In this document: positions 50,601 to 61,227 of the stretch, one piece after another
Numbering within the stretch: the first letter of the stretch is position 1
Layout of the letters: each line of letters opens with the position of its first letter
Assembly: GCF_000236905.1 (NCBI RefSeq)
Contig: NC_016532.1
Location: 248,001 to 312,000, forward strand
Direction: 5' to 3'
Source: Tetrapisispora phaffii CBS 4417
Taxonomy: Eukaryota; Ascomycota; Saccharomycetes; Saccharomycetales; Saccharomycetaceae
DNA length: 64,000 nt
Translations under genes and position numbers: made by a program
The notes under the pieces: model-generated
What the model was told of the DNA's origin: nothing
The model's input: only the letters and a program-made list of their open reading frames with translations
The model's database searches: none

Positions 50601-51977
50601 ATGGAAATGACAATGGTGAATCCATTTGGCCAGAAAAGAATGATCAGTGACAGTAGTGTTTTGCATCATGGAAGAGATCAATTTGATACTTATAATAACC
50701 AAAATGAATTGAACGAGATTGAATTAGGTCCGCACACACGAAAATTGACTGACATGACAAAAGTTATTAGTATATATCAAACTGCTTCTCAAGATGATAA
50801 TATCAATGACATGGAAATTGATGGTGATGGAGACGGAGATGTCAATTTAAATAATCATGAATCTGAAACGAATGTTAATTTGAGTGACATATTTCGTAAT
50901 CAAGAAAAAGAGAATACCGTCAAATTTAGTACCGATCCGCCTAAAATTATAAATAATTCTTCAGCAGGTTCAAATATAAATAGAGAATCTGACAATGATA
51001 TTGATTTGCTGTCGGATCAAAATTTTACTAATAATGACAATGTAAATACGGAGCCTTCATTCGGCCAGCCGTTACCGCCATCTACCGACTATACTCTAAG
51101 CAATCCCGTTGATGTGGTTAAATCGCCATCATTAATAGATGAATTATCTCAAAACACTCTTTCATACCATATTCTATCTAAGTTCATCATATTCAGTAAA
51201 ACTAACGTTGCTGGGAGTTTCCAAGATATGATTAAAGCTATGGATAGGATAAATAGTAAATCGTTTTCATTAGTGCATTTAGATAAAATACTATCATTCC
51301 TCGTTATTTCAAGTAATCAACTTGAATTTATGGATTGGTTAATGTCTGAAAATGGCTATTTGAAATTATTGAATATTTGCGATATTCTTTTACAGTCGGC
51401 CGATATTGCACAATCAATTCCAGAAAATATAGTTTCAAGGACATTACTGCTGGTAAATTGTCTACTTCTGTTGAAGAATAGATATAATATCCAGACAATT
51501 AATGCTGATCATTACATTAACATTTGGAATTCGATTGTTACTCTCACGGGGAAAATAGAAGACTTTCAAAACGAGGTTTTCGTATTTTCTGAAGAGACAA
51601 TAAGTTCCTTTTATGAAGCTAATTTAATTACGAGCAAGGTTATTCTCAAAATTTTGAGTTTGTTAGCCACTAGCACCTCAGAGTCTACTTATATTTCAAT
51701 GAACTGTTTTTTACTAAAAACACTAGCATTATTGACTTCGTATCCTAAAATATCACTAACTGAGTCCAACTACCTAGAAATAGTTGAGATAATGTCCATA
51801 TATACCCATGATAATAGAACCGAATTACGTTTTGAAAGTTTTAGAGTTTTATCAAACATATACCATCACATTCAATCTGAAAATTCTGAAATAAATAATC
51901 CTATGACACTATTTGCAAAAATAGACAGCAAATCAATGAAAATAATACAAAAGATGTTATCTGAAGGTCTTGCTTAA
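47610..51977 (+). CDS. STU1: Stu1, CLASP-family microtubule rescue factor
   Basis: An essential spindle protein that stabilises interpolar microtubules and works at unattached kinetochores. The 1455 residues compare with 1513 in S. cerevisiae. Helical, TOG-type regions are visible at about 1-250 and 310-550 (for example NWKIRQKNIHKFREIL). A basic Ser-rich linker follows at about 580-720 (RRSSLIGSSLNRRFPN) for microtubule binding. A long helical and acidic stretch (about 740-1150) and a final helical domain (about 1170-1455) complete it. Identification rests on size, architecture and exact position between RIB1 and POL12 (YBL033C-YBL034C-YBL035C). It evolves quickly, so individual residues are not assigned. 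Confidence 0.9.
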   Translation: MSLDFSNIYDIVIDNNVTINDKIGLLTSFKGHIKKELVNIKLIDKYLNALLFILNNYTYITNPNESDANPENNKLISISHSTLCYLIKRVAMQAPTHFDNYTISRLLFYLIHSVPYEKKFWISSTRAIEAIFLVSPSILENSLKNLCLNDFSIFIDNGMSDDTINMLIKKNDMNKNILAIGELVKTDEKNNRNPLERIDDFNSVFINILNNIDYNDENSHAFANLAIELLKDLLTKYYNADYLLEFSNQINDENIKKQFLTKNNKNIFKPTNSPTKLPNPNNSSDPSLTFDIKSEIDRILNTDLKLVTTSNNNNENLDSKSFHNFDQLLNEMENLLVPFLEIKETEQNWKIRQKNIHKFREILNGNIPKESPVKFVLLCRDLQFIECISKAALSLRTTLTLSAYQLLREFCEILNNNIDITVIEQIFSTLKISLSSTKKISSQNAFYTLILLVVNTSFNNKLFQNSYTLMSEKNVLPRMCSAVILRIFIMKYPPVSSSTIDTSTNKLSALTIYIEEWLKKGITDAQTSVREPMRVTFWYYYKCFPLSAKKLLQGSFSNQLRKAIELSIPQHLEVDYQLTSTISSINSSRRSSLIGSSLNRRFPNYAQPTHSSQHSTIRSTSETTYNENQKGNLLMKGIYLGKNTNRHLSDNIQKTELLNTRKSSAPSSLPIQTHNEILKGNNDIDASMDSLNTTNNGTAQLDITGDLTNNHSHTLLKKYLEINQNNKDYSITKGGAKSKNENSTLNFDNNSKKLLHLAENCNTLKDTKELLHFLQDMLIRNNEFEFFDIISYLRVAMIRFPKEFRELINISKFYQSIPLQYTIDLYAINSLDVTDLISKFDLNELLETISNLLNTLVNNDGTELSPEGSLYYMKYRQSIFNFCLATINEILQKANINKIENMVLRNLIKKLTDICGGDFDESLYYETLFKIYTREKFIFVQVLRSLNLVSTKLKIFHEIEHRDPSFTIDEILANDKKQSSQQDAQQSEHTENLDPMYMEMTMVNPFGQKRMISDSSVLHHGRDQFDTYNNQNELNEIELGPHTRKLTDMTKVISIYQTASQDDNINDMEIDGDGDGDVNLNNHESETNVNLSDIFRNQEKENTVKFSTDPPKIINNSSAGSNINRESDNDIDLLSDQNFTNNDNVNTEPSFGQPLPPSTDYTLSNPVDVVKSPSLIDELSQNTLSYHILSKFIIFSKTNVAGSFQDMIKAMDRINSKSFSLVHLDKILSFLVISSNQLEFMDWLMSENGYLKLLNICDILLQSADIAQSIPENIVSRTLLLVNCLLLLKNRYNIQTINADHYINIWNSIVTLTGKIEDFQNEVFVFSEETISSFYEANLITSKVILKILSLLATSTSESTYISMNCFLLKTLALLTSYPKISLTESNYLEIVEIMSIYTHDNRTELRFESFRVLSNIYHHIQSENSEINNPMTLFAKIDSKSMKIIQKMLSEGLA

Positions 51978-52313
51978 AGTGACTTAACTAGTTTTCACTT
52001 ATTTTTTTCACCTTAATTGAATGTTTATAGAAAGCTAGTGAAAGTTCAGACACGCGTTAATTTCGAAAACACTATAATGGAACTATTTCAATTATAACGC
52101 GTAAAGCTGAACAATCATCGACATCTATGAATATATGATACACGATGTATTATTATTTATCTTCTCGTTTTATTATAATGTATATATCATATAAAGAATA
52201 TATTATCAATAAACAAAGCATTACAATTTAGTATTAGTTTATTATAAATCGAATTCTTCTTTCATTCTATTTGAAAAATATAGGTAACCCTCAGGGAACA
52301 ATATATAGACACA
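51978..52313. promoter_or_regulatory. POL12 promoter
   Basis: 336 nt between STU1 and POL12. Two MCB (ACGCGT) boxes at 52052-52057 and 52097-52102 lie 212-262 nt before the ATG. AT-rich and TATATA sequence follows. Confidence 0.7.
52052..52102 (+). promoter_or_regulatory. Paired MCB boxes (MBF sites) for POL12
   Basis: ACGCGT at 52052-52057 and again at 52097-52102. MCB elements drive G1/S expression of DNA synthesis genes through MBF (Mbp1-Swi6). Their AT-rich flanks face each other, so the pair is roughly mirror-symmetric. Assigned by exact core match and target gene. Confidence 0.75.
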
Positions 52314-54317
52314 ATGAGTTTTAAAGAGGAATTAATTGAGCAATTTGGTAATGAAGTAGACAAGTCAGATGTTATTGCATATCTAGAGAACCTGATCAAA
52401 ATATACGCATTGAATATAGAAGAATTATTTATTAAATGGGAACAATTTTCATATCACAGACATGAAACTCATACTGCAATGAACACCAAAAATCTAGATG
52501 GGTTCAAAAATTTCCTTCAAAAACAAATCGAAAAAAAAGCACAGAAGTTTTCCAACACTAGCAATGTAACTTCTTCAGGATTGAAGTCAAAAATTATTGG
52601 TTCCAGTCCTTCTTTATTTGGTTTTAATTCACCAAGAACTCCAATTATCAAGAAACGTAAATTAAACGAGACTCAACCAACTTCATCAGGACAAAAGAGC
52701 AGCCAGAAACTGGGATTTTCATCTGGTTCAAATGCGAATAATAAAAGTGAGAATATTGAAAAGAGTAATACAACCTCTCCTTCAATGACAGGCAGCACAC
52801 AAATAAACTTACCATCCGATATTACGGTAAGTACACCATCTCCTCTCAAGAGATCTGGTGAAGCTGGTGTTACACTTGATTCTCTAAATCCAAATAATAT
52901 TGAAACTTCTGAAGGCTTTGATCCAGAAAACGATAAAAAAGTTAAGATTACCCCATTCTATGATCCTATAAAATATAAATTTAGAACAATGAGACAAAAT
53001 TTACAAGACGCAGCTGATGTTCTCGATGAACAGATCGAAATATTTTGCAAATTAGCTAAAGAACATTTTAAATTAAGCCAGAGTGACTTTGGAGATCCAA
53101 CAATCCAATCGCAATCAGAAATATATGCTGTAGGCAGAATTGTCCCAGATTCTCCAACCGCAGAAGGTTTCTTAAACATAGATTCACTTGCATTAGAGGC
53201 TTCTCGTTTGATGGGTATAGGTAGAAGAGTTAGACTTAACTTTTCCAAAATCAATGAGTGTTCATTATTCTGTGGTCAAATCATTGTGTTGAAGGGTAAG
53301 AATGCAGATGGTGATTACTTTATGGTAGATGAAATTTTAAATCTACCATACCCAGATTCACCTGTATCAACTGTTGAAGATATTGAAAACTCTAATATGA
53401 TCCAAAACGGCAAATCAATGAAAGTAATAATAACTAGTGGACCGTACTTTCCAGAAAACGATTTCAATGTGCAGCCTATTAAAGAATTTGTTGATAAGAT
53501 AAACAATAAAATAAAACCTCATACTTTAATTATGTTTGGACCATTTATAGATATCACACAGAACTGTATAGCTAAAGGTGCAATCCCTCAGTTTCATGGA
53601 GTTACACAACAACCAAGAACTCTAGATGAAATATTTACCAAGGTTCTTGTGCCTTTATTAAGTGGAATTAACAGTTCAATTCAAGTTATTTTAGTCCCCT
53701 CAACTAGGGATGCAATTTCTCACCATGCAGCATATCCTCAAGATTCATTTGATAGAAAGAAATTGCAATTACCTAAGAATTTCAAATGTTTTACAAATCC
53801 ATCCACTTTTCAACTGAACGAAGTGTTTTTTGGATGTTCGAATGTGGATATATACAAAGATTTGAAAGAAGTTGCTAAGGGCGGAAATACTGCAATGAGA
53901 AATAGATTTGATAGAGTTTCTGAGCATGTGTTGCAGCAACGTCGTTATTATCCAGTTTTTCCAGGTGGAATTAGGAAAACAGCGAAAATATTAGAGAATA
54001 AGAAGAAAGTGATTGAACATATCTCAGGAGCTGATTTAGAGGTACCTTACTTGGGATTAACTGAATTTGTTGGAGAAATTTCACCTGATGTAATTATCAT
54101 GCCAAGTGAGATGCAACATTTTGCAAGAGTTGTTCAAAATGTGGTCATGATAAATCCAGGACGTTTTGTTAGACCTAATGGAGGTAGAGGTACTTTTGCT
54201 GAGATGACAATTGAACCTCCTAATGTTGAAAATGGTAAACTTACGAAAATGTCTGATGAAGATTTATTTTTACATAATGTTTGGAAACGTTCCAGAATTG
54301 ATATTATTACAAATTAA
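52314..54317 (+). CDS. POL12: DNA polymerase alpha-primase subunit B
   Basis: The B subunit of polymerase alpha-primase, which ties the catalytic subunit to Okazaki primer synthesis and telomere capping. The 667 residues compare with 705 in S. cerevisiae. The N-terminal helical domain (about 1-80) is followed by a Ser/Thr-Pro-rich linker with SP/TP sites suited to CDK control (about 85-210, for example GFNSPRTPIIKKRK). An OB-fold region is near 265-345. The inactive calcineurin-like phosphoesterase domain (about 365-650) includes SGPYFPENDFNVQPI, FGPFIDI, LVPSTRDAISH and MINPGRFVRPNGGRGTFAEM. Ortholog of YBL035C; its promoter has two MCB boxes. Confidence 0.94.
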   Translation: MSFKEELIEQFGNEVDKSDVIAYLENLIKIYALNIEELFIKWEQFSYHRHETHTAMNTKNLDGFKNFLQKQIEKKAQKFSNTSNVTSSGLKSKIIGSSPSLFGFNSPRTPIIKKRKLNETQPTSSGQKSSQKLGFSSGSNANNKSENIEKSNTTSPSMTGSTQINLPSDITVSTPSPLKRSGEAGVTLDSLNPNNIETSEGFDPENDKKVKITPFYDPIKYKFRTMRQNLQDAADVLDEQIEIFCKLAKEHFKLSQSDFGDPTIQSQSEIYAVGRIVPDSPTAEGFLNIDSLALEASRLMGIGRRVRLNFSKINECSLFCGQIIVLKGKNADGDYFMVDEILNLPYPDSPVSTVEDIENSNMIQNGKSMKVIITSGPYFPENDFNVQPIKEFVDKINNKIKPHTLIMFGPFIDITQNCIAKGAIPQFHGVTQQPRTLDEIFTKVLVPLLSGINSSIQVILVPSTRDAISHHAAYPQDSFDRKKLQLPKNFKCFTNPSTFQLNEVFFGCSNVDIYKDLKEVAKGGNTAMRNRFDRVSEHVLQQRRYYPVFPGGIRKTAKILENKKKVIEHISGADLEVPYLGLTEFVGEISPDVIIMPSEMQHFARVVQNVVMINPGRFVRPNGGRGTFAEMTIEPPNVENGKLTKMSDEDLFLHNVWKRSRIDIITN

Positions 54318-54437
54318 ATAAGCATATTTATAAATATATAGATTATAATATTCAAACAAAAATTGTATTATTTATTAGTGTACATAAATGATCTATGTAG
54401 TCTTGTCAATTACATTATATTATTGTCATTGAATAGA

Positions 54438-57335
54438 TTATAATTTAACCTTCAATTTGTTAAATAAACCTTTCTTTTTCTTTGAAGATGTTTCTGATCG
54501 AGATATCGAAGAAGCGTCCTTACCTGCTGCATGGCGAGGTTTTGATGGGGTATGACTATTATTAATTATTGAACTTGCTTCATTTTTACTTGAAATATCT
54601 TTTGAAGCTTGTGAATGATTATCGTTCAAAGCAGAGTTACTAACTGGTTGTTTTGAAGTTAGACTTTTTCCTGGGGTATGTGTGCTGTGACTTTTATGCT
54701 TACTTTCTGCTTTAGTATGCACAGCTGGGATAGAGTTAGAGGTATGATTTGCTCCTTCTTTATTTCGAGTGGCTTCTAATGTTTGTTTGATGTTGCCATC
54801 TTTGCTTGCTAAAGGATCCAACGTTTTTGGAACAGTTTCTTCTAAAGTATTACTTTTCTCATTCGCTTCTTTTAAGTTCGTTGGAACAATATTAGTTGAG
54901 TTTTCTTTAGAATTTGCTTGTAATCTTGCCACGGATTCTACCAAGTTACCATCAGAGTCGTATCTTACGTTGAAATTTTTTGACGTTGGAATATTCAATG
55001 GTAGAGTGGCACCGGCAATACTCGAAGAACTATCATCAACCAAATCCCTCATAACTAATCTTGTGCCGGTAGCATCCTTAACAGATTTCATTGAAATTAA
55101 CGAATTTTTCTTTTTAATTTTATTTTCAATTCCACTATTAGTGACGGGAGTCTTTGATTCCATTTTTGATCTAATAGCATCTTGCGGAACAGATTTATTA
55201 GCATCTAATTGATCATTTGCGGAATCTTTTTGAGCAGCATATTTGCCATCACTGAAATCATCCACAATACTTGAAACTTTCGTTACAAATGCGTCGGTTG
55301 TATGTTGTTCAGTAGTTGGGTTTTGATTATTTGAAGTAGTATGAGAATTGTTCTTGTTCTTATTATTCACCCTTTTAACAGAGGCAAATAGATTACTATT
55401 TTGGTGAGAATGTAGGTCACATTTGTTAGCTGTCACAACTTTAACCATTACATAATAAACCAGTACCACTAAATGTTCGAAAATAACTGCCATAACAAAA
55501 ATCTTAAATGCCGAATGATCTATTGGACTAGTAATTAATGTGTCCAATCTTTTGGATTTCGATGTGACTTCCGTATCAGCAACATATGGGTGTAATAATT
55601 TTGAAAATCTATACATATAAGTTGTAGTCATTGTGACAATTGAACCAAAAATGGCTAAAAAGATGGTAATTAAATCCCATATATTTTTCTTACATTCAGT
55701 TGATTTTTGACAGATTGATGAGTTAACAGTGGAAATTTTTGATGCCATTGGTTTACAATTTTTGTAAGCTCTTAAGATATCTAATCTGAAAACAATAACA
55801 TTAAAAATAATCGAGATAAATGGAGCTAATGGCCATATACTAGAGAACATTGCAATATAACCGAATTGGGAAACGATTTTTTTATAATTGTCATCTAAAT
55901 CAAAATCTCCCCAAACATTCAAAGAGTTTTGATATTTATCAATAGTATTCCAAACTCTATAATCATCTGGATAATATTGTTTAATAATATCAATACTTTG
56001 TTGTTTTTGAATTTTTTCATTCTCCTTTTCCTTTTGTTTATCATCGGTGCCTTTCTTCTTTGCCAACTTTATCTTTATTTTATTAATAATAATTGGTAAT
56101 AAATTTTCAGTTAAAATAATAATAATTTGATTTGTTACAATAAAGAAAAACAATTGTGTTTTATATCTTGTATTATCAATAACGAAAGTATTATCAATAA
56201 CAGTTAAATATTTTCCGATAGCATCCTTAACACCAAAATTAATTAAATGTCCACATGGTGTATAGATAAATAGAGTGATTAACAATGGAATATAATTTGT
56301 ACAGAAGGTGAACAAAATATTTTTTTCTAATTTCGATTTATTTATTTCCACAATATTATTTGAATAATTTTCCCAATTAACATATGGATTCACAATATAT
56401 TTATTATACAATAAATTTAAAATTGGAACAAATGTTGCTAGTAAGATAGTTGGCATTAATGATAAAATTATTTTCAATAAACCAGAAGATGGATATAATT
56501 GCGTCAAAATAATCTCCAACGAAAAGCAGAATAATTGAGCAGTTAATAATAAACTAACAAAAAACAGAATTATTGGTAAAAAAACAATTTTTTTAGCAAT
56601 AATACTTTTTGATAGTTTATAATTTTTATTTGAAACTGGATTAAACTGAATTAAATTCTCGACTAAGTTTGACTTATTAATATAATAACTTTTATCTTGA
56701 TAAATCCATGAAATAATAAAATAGAAGGAATTCAAAGATAGTAGAACCGAATAAATTAAATTAAATTCATATGGGAATGAGATCACTCTTAAAATTAAAC
56801 CTAAAATCGAGATTTTAAATAATGATTTGATATATTTTTTGAAGAAAATAAAATAAATGAATAAATCTTGATTACCATTTAAATTTAAAACCTCAATTAA
56901 GTCATTATCGTTTGGTAATACATGATTGAAATCTTTAACAATTTTTGTAGAAATTGAATGATCTATCAACTTTTTATTATAAATCAAATTCAATGGCACA
57001 ATGAATTTAATAAAATTCAAACCTGTACAATCGATAGTCGTTGACTGCGAAATATCAGTTTTTATAAATACGTACAAAAAATTTCCATTCAGTCTAATTA
57101 AGACATTTTCATACAATTGATTAGCAGCAGCATCACTAGTATTGATTAAATTTTGCTGTTTTAAAGTTGACAGTAAGACCAACAAATTTTTACTTATTAT
57201 ATCAATTGACTCAAAATTCGAAATATCAATCACAATACAATAATCAGCACTCAATTGTTCGATTTGTTGTGTATTCTTATTCAGTATATGATTTGACACA
57301 AAGTCAATTAAATAAGATTGATCCACAGTAACCAT
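54438..57335 (-). CDS. IST2: Ist2, anoctamin-like ER-plasma membrane tether
   Basis: A cortical ER protein of the TMEM16/anoctamin family that holds ER to the plasma membrane. The 965 residues compare with 946 in S. cerevisiae. A soluble N-terminal part (about 1-165) is followed by many hydrophobic segments between about 170 and 640 (for example LLTLFIYTPCGHLINF, WPLAPFISIIFN, FVMAVIFEHLVVLVYYVMV), the anoctamin core. A long, polar, disordered C-terminal tail (about 660-965) acts as the reach. The final SSKKKKGLFNKLKVKL is a polybasic amphipathic cortical sorting signal for plasma membrane phosphoinositides. Ortholog of YBR086C; it interrupts the otherwise YBL-type order. Confidence 0.92.
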   Translation of the reverse strand: MVTVDQSYLIDFVSNHILNKNTQQIEQLSADYCIVIDISNFESIDIISKNLLVLLSTLKQQNLINTSDAAANQLYENVLIRLNGNFLYVFIKTDISQSTTIDCTGLNFIKFIVPLNLIYNKKLIDHSISTKIVKDFNHVLPNDNDLIEVLNLNGNQDLFIYFIFFKKYIKSLFKISILGLILRVISFPYEFNLIYSVLLSLNSFYFIISWIYQDKSYYINKSNLVENLIQFNPVSNKNYKLSKSIIAKKIVFLPIILFFVSLLLTAQLFCFSLEIILTQLYPSSGLLKIILSLMPTILLATFVPILNLLYNKYIVNPYVNWENYSNNIVEINKSKLEKNILFTFCTNYIPLLITLFIYTPCGHLINFGVKDAIGKYLTVIDNTFVIDNTRYKTQLFFFIVTNQIIIILTENLLPIIINKIKIKLAKKKGTDDKQKEKENEKIQKQQSIDIIKQYYPDDYRVWNTIDKYQNSLNVWGDFDLDDNYKKIVSQFGYIAMFSSIWPLAPFISIIFNVIVFRLDILRAYKNCKPMASKISTVNSSICQKSTECKKNIWDLITIFLAIFGSIVTMTTTYMYRFSKLLHPYVADTEVTSKSKRLDTLITSPIDHSAFKIFVMAVIFEHLVVLVYYVMVKVVTANKCDLHSHQNSNLFASVKRVNNKNKNNSHTTSNNQNPTTEQHTTDAFVTKVSSIVDDFSDGKYAAQKDSANDQLDANKSVPQDAIRSKMESKTPVTNSGIENKIKKKNSLISMKSVKDATGTRLVMRDLVDDSSSSIAGATLPLNIPTSKNFNVRYDSDGNLVESVARLQANSKENSTNIVPTNLKEANEKSNTLEETVPKTLDPLASKDGNIKQTLEATRNKEGANHTSNSIPAVHTKAESKHKSHSTHTPGKSLTSKQPVSNSALNDNHSQASKDISSKNEASSIINNSHTPSKPRHAAGKDASSISRSETSSKKKKGLFNKLKVKL

Positions 57336-57603
57336 ACTTACTTACAATCCGTGTGCGTGTATGTATGTACGTAAGATTTGTATGATATAGTAAATTACAA
57401 TTGTAGTTCCGTCGTCGCACATGCAATAAACCAAGCAGTTTATTAATTGAGGAAAATCGGAACCTTGTTTTCTTATATTTGTGTCCATGTATATATACAT
57501 TTATAATCTTTGAGACATTTCGTTTTTGTGTAACAGTAATTTTCATTTACTTATTAATATACTACAACTGAAAATGGCACTGAAAAGCCCATACGGATAC
57601 ACA

Positions 57604-57641
57604 TTGTGTTTTTGTGTTTTAGTCAAAACACAAAAACACAA
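57604..57641. repeat. Hairpin with 17-bp arms
   Basis: Arms TTGTGTTTTTGTGTTTT and AAAACACAAAAACACAA pair perfectly around AGTC. The right arm continues as a further AAACAC repeat unit. Strand composition is strongly GT versus CA. Confidence 0.92.
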
Positions 57642-57945
57642 AAACACTAACTGGTTCCACGAGGGTGGCAGCAGCAGCAAATATAAGTTATACGCTGTCG
57701 TGCAACATGATGGAACACACACACACACACGGATGTGCATGCCATGGTGCAATACACCGACAAGTGGTAAAATGTAGAGGTATCGTCCATGTCAACGGCA
57801 CTCGCCGCGCTGTGAGGAAATAGGGATATGCATCAGAATGTGCGGTCTCAGCGTGCGTGTGCGTGTGCGTGTGAACAGCCGCCGTCGTATATGCATATTG
57901 GTAATAGGGCGGGCAGGGGGAGGTACTGGATGGAATAAGTAACGT

Positions 57946-58032
57946 CACGTGTATTCCTCTGCTCTGCTCTCCCCTCGGATAGATCACGTGTTCTACACGT
58001 GATAGTCACGTGGCTTTAACATTAGTCACATG
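57946..58032. promoter_or_regulatory. Cluster of four CACGTG E-boxes plus one CACATG
   Basis: CACGTG at 57946-57951, 57985-57990, 57996-58001 and 58007-58012, with GTCACATGAC around 58027-58032. Three are preceded by TCA or GTCA, the Cbf1-preferred RTCACRTG form; two form an ATCACGTG...CACGTGAT dyad. Cbf1, Pho4 or Tye7-type bHLH factors are the expected binders. Most likely it serves YBL036C. Confidence 0.75.
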
Positions 58033-58033
58033 A

Positions 58034-58975
<942 letters not shown>

Positions 58976-59264
58976 GACTCTTGTTCATACATAAACACAT
59001 AAATACATACTTATACAAACCGAATGAATATCAACGCTTTTATGTCGTTTGCTACTGTGCATAGAGAGGGGAACTCATTGCCATATCTCACCGCATAATT
59101 AATACGCGTAAAATTTCAAAATCTTCTATTTTCAACTGTCATTGAAAAATGGATGAATTTAATATTTAAATGAAATATGTTTTACTCTTAATATTCATTA
59201 ACACATCAATTCGAAGAACATCATCACCATCATAACCCTCCATCTATTAATATTAACTGTTAGC
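58976..59264. promoter_or_regulatory. RFC5 promoter with MCB box
   Basis: 289 nt between YBL036C and RFC5. An MCB element ACGCGT at 59104-59109 lies about 155 nt before the RFC5 ATG, consistent with G1/S expression of a replication gene. Confidence 0.65.
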
Positions 59265-60335
59265 ATGTCTCTATGGGTTGACAAATACCGTCCAAAGACG
59301 ATCTCAAAATTATCACATAATGATTCATTAACTGAATTTTTAACTTCATTGACTGTTCAAGCTCGTGATTTACCACATTTACTATTATATGGTCCAAATG
59401 GTAGTGGTAAAAAGACTAGATGCATGGCCTTGCTGGAGGCAATCTTTGGTCCAGGTGTCTATAGATTAAAAATCGATGTTAGACAATTTGTTACACCATC
59501 AAATAAAAAATTAGAATTAAACGTGGTTAGCTCACCATATCATTTGGAAATTACACCAAGTGACATGGGTAATAATGATAGGATTGTTATCCAAGAATTA
59601 TTAAAAGAAGTAGCTCAAATGGAACAGGTGGATTTCCAAGATTCAAAAGATGGTTTAGCTCATAGATACAAATGTGTAATCATCAATGAAGCTGATTCAT
59701 TGACAAGAGATGCACAAGCCGCTTTAAGACGTACAATGGAAAAATATTCCAAAAATATTAGATTGATTATGATTTGTGATTCTATGTCTTCCATTATATC
59801 TCCAATAAAGTCCCGTTGTTTAATGATTCGTTCTTCAGCTCCAACTGATGAGGAAATTGTTAATATACTAAAAGATATCGCCGAAAAGGAAGGTGTCACA
59901 GTTGCATCTGATGACATATTAAAGAAAGTTGCAATTGAGGCAGATGGTAATTTAAGAGTTGCCATTTTAATGTTAGAGTCCATGGCATTAACAAATGAAC
60001 TATCATTAAAATCAAACACTGTAATAATAAAGCCAGATTGGTTAGTTGTTATATTAAAACTAGCCAACAAAATTCAACGAGAAAGATCGGTAGCGTGCCT
60101 TGTCGAGTGCCGTGCTGTATTATATGATTTATTAGCACATTGTATTCCCGCAAGGGTCATTTTAGAAAATCTTACATTTGCATTATTGAAACAATCAGGA
60201 AACTCATCTTCTGTTAAGGCAGACATCATAAATATTGCAAGTATATTTGATGAAAGATTATCATTAGGTAATAAAGTCATCTTCCATTTGGAAGGTTTCA
60301 TCGCCAAAGTCATGGTTGCATTAGATAAATCATAA
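59265..60335 (+). CDS. RFC5: Replication factor C subunit 5
   Basis: A small subunit shared by the RFC clamp loader and the Rad24, Elg1 and Ctf18 variants, which load or unload PCNA-type clamps. The 356 residues compare with 354 in S. cerevisiae. Motifs: Walker A GPNGSGKKT (43-51); NEAD (141-144) in the Walker B position, the known degenerate form of this subunit; and the arginine-finger SRC motif at 183-185. The C-terminal collar helices follow. Ortholog of YBR087W. In S. cerevisiae it follows IST2 on chr II right arm; here YBL036C from the sister region sits between them. Confidence 0.98.
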   Translation: MSLWVDKYRPKTISKLSHNDSLTEFLTSLTVQARDLPHLLLYGPNGSGKKTRCMALLEAIFGPGVYRLKIDVRQFVTPSNKKLELNVVSSPYHLEITPSDMGNNDRIVIQELLKEVAQMEQVDFQDSKDGLAHRYKCVIINEADSLTRDAQAALRRTMEKYSKNIRLIMICDSMSSIISPIKSRCLMIRSSAPTDEEIVNILKDIAEKEGVTVASDDILKKVAIEADGNLRVAILMLESMALTNELSLKSNTVIIKPDWLVVILKLANKIQRERSVACLVECRAVLYDLLAHCIPARVILENLTFALLKQSGNSSSVKADIINIASIFDERLSLGNKVIFHLEGFIAKVMVALDKS

Positions 60336-60507
60336 ATAACTCAAGTAGTCCAAATTTATATATTGTGAAAACAAATAAAATTAATATCATAGTTAACTAA
60401 TTAATATATTATTTTTTTTATTAAGAATAGTTAAGTGCATTATTTAATATAAACATTATTTACATGTATGTATAAAACTACTTTCAAAAAGTAATTTGCT
60501 GTGTTGA

Positions 60508-61227
60508 CTAATAACCTCTGTAGAGTCTATATTGTGGCTCTTTTGATTTTAAAACATTCAAATATTTCTTAGTAGGCTTTCTCTCCAATTCTTTGAAATA
60601 ATTTATTGATTTTTCTTTCTCTTCAATTTCTTCTCTAGATTTTAAACTATGCATACTTACTCTAATCTTTGATTCTTTTGTGACAAATTCATAAACACCT
60701 GGCAATTTATCGCCTGCTTTCCTGAATGCTTCTCTAGCAACTTTTTCATGAAGGTTATCACCTGCCATTTCAAAAATTATCTTACCAGTTGGCACACGTA
60801 CCATCCAATGGTCAAATGCACCTTTACCTTTACCCATTCTCGTCTCATTACCCTTTATACAAACAGCAATATTCGTTGTCAGTCTTCTCCACAATTGACC
60901 ATTATCCAAAGGTCTCACATATCTCATGATGGCATTATCTGCCTCTTTCAGTTGTTGGGCAGTCAATCTAACACCCTCAGTCTTCAATCTCATACCATAG
61001 GTACCAAACTGTAGTCTCGAACCTTTTGTAGAACCACCGAAACGAACAGGAACACGTCCCTTTTTGTTTTTTTTCTGATCCTTATACCTTGGAGCATACT
61101 CGTGAGTAAAACGTTTCGAGGAGACATCTTTCCAACCAGTCATCAAACCATTCCCGGCACATATAGTTGAAGCTCTCTTCATCAATCCAATTCCCATTAA
61201 GGAATTACTCTTAAACAACAGCATCAT
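60508..61227 (-). CDS. MRPL16: Mitochondrial ribosomal protein uL16m
   Basis: A large-subunit protein of the mitochondrial ribosome, near the peptidyl transferase centre and tRNA acceptor arms. The 239 residues compare with 232 in S. cerevisiae. A basic presequence (about 1-25, [20 protein letters not shown]) precedes the L16 core: [56 protein letters not shown] and the [14 protein letters not shown] segment. Two adjacent ATGs open the frame. It is convergent with RFC5 and divergent from MSF1. Ortholog of YBL038W, the last gene of the YBL block before the order jumps to YPR047W; APL3 (YBL037W) is absent. Confidence 0.96.
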   Translation of the reverse strand: MMLLFKSNSLMGIGLMKRASTICAGNGLMTGWKDVSSKRFTHEYAPRYKDQKKNKKGRVPVRFGGSTKGSRLQFGTYGMRLKTEGVRLTAQQLKEADNAIMRYVRPLDNGQLWRRLTTNIAVCIKGNETRMGKGKGAFDHWMVRVPTGKIIFEMAGDNLHEKVAREAFRKAGDKLPGVYEFVTKESKIRVSMHSLKSREEIEEKEKSINYFKELERKPTKKYLNVLKSKEPQYRLYRGY

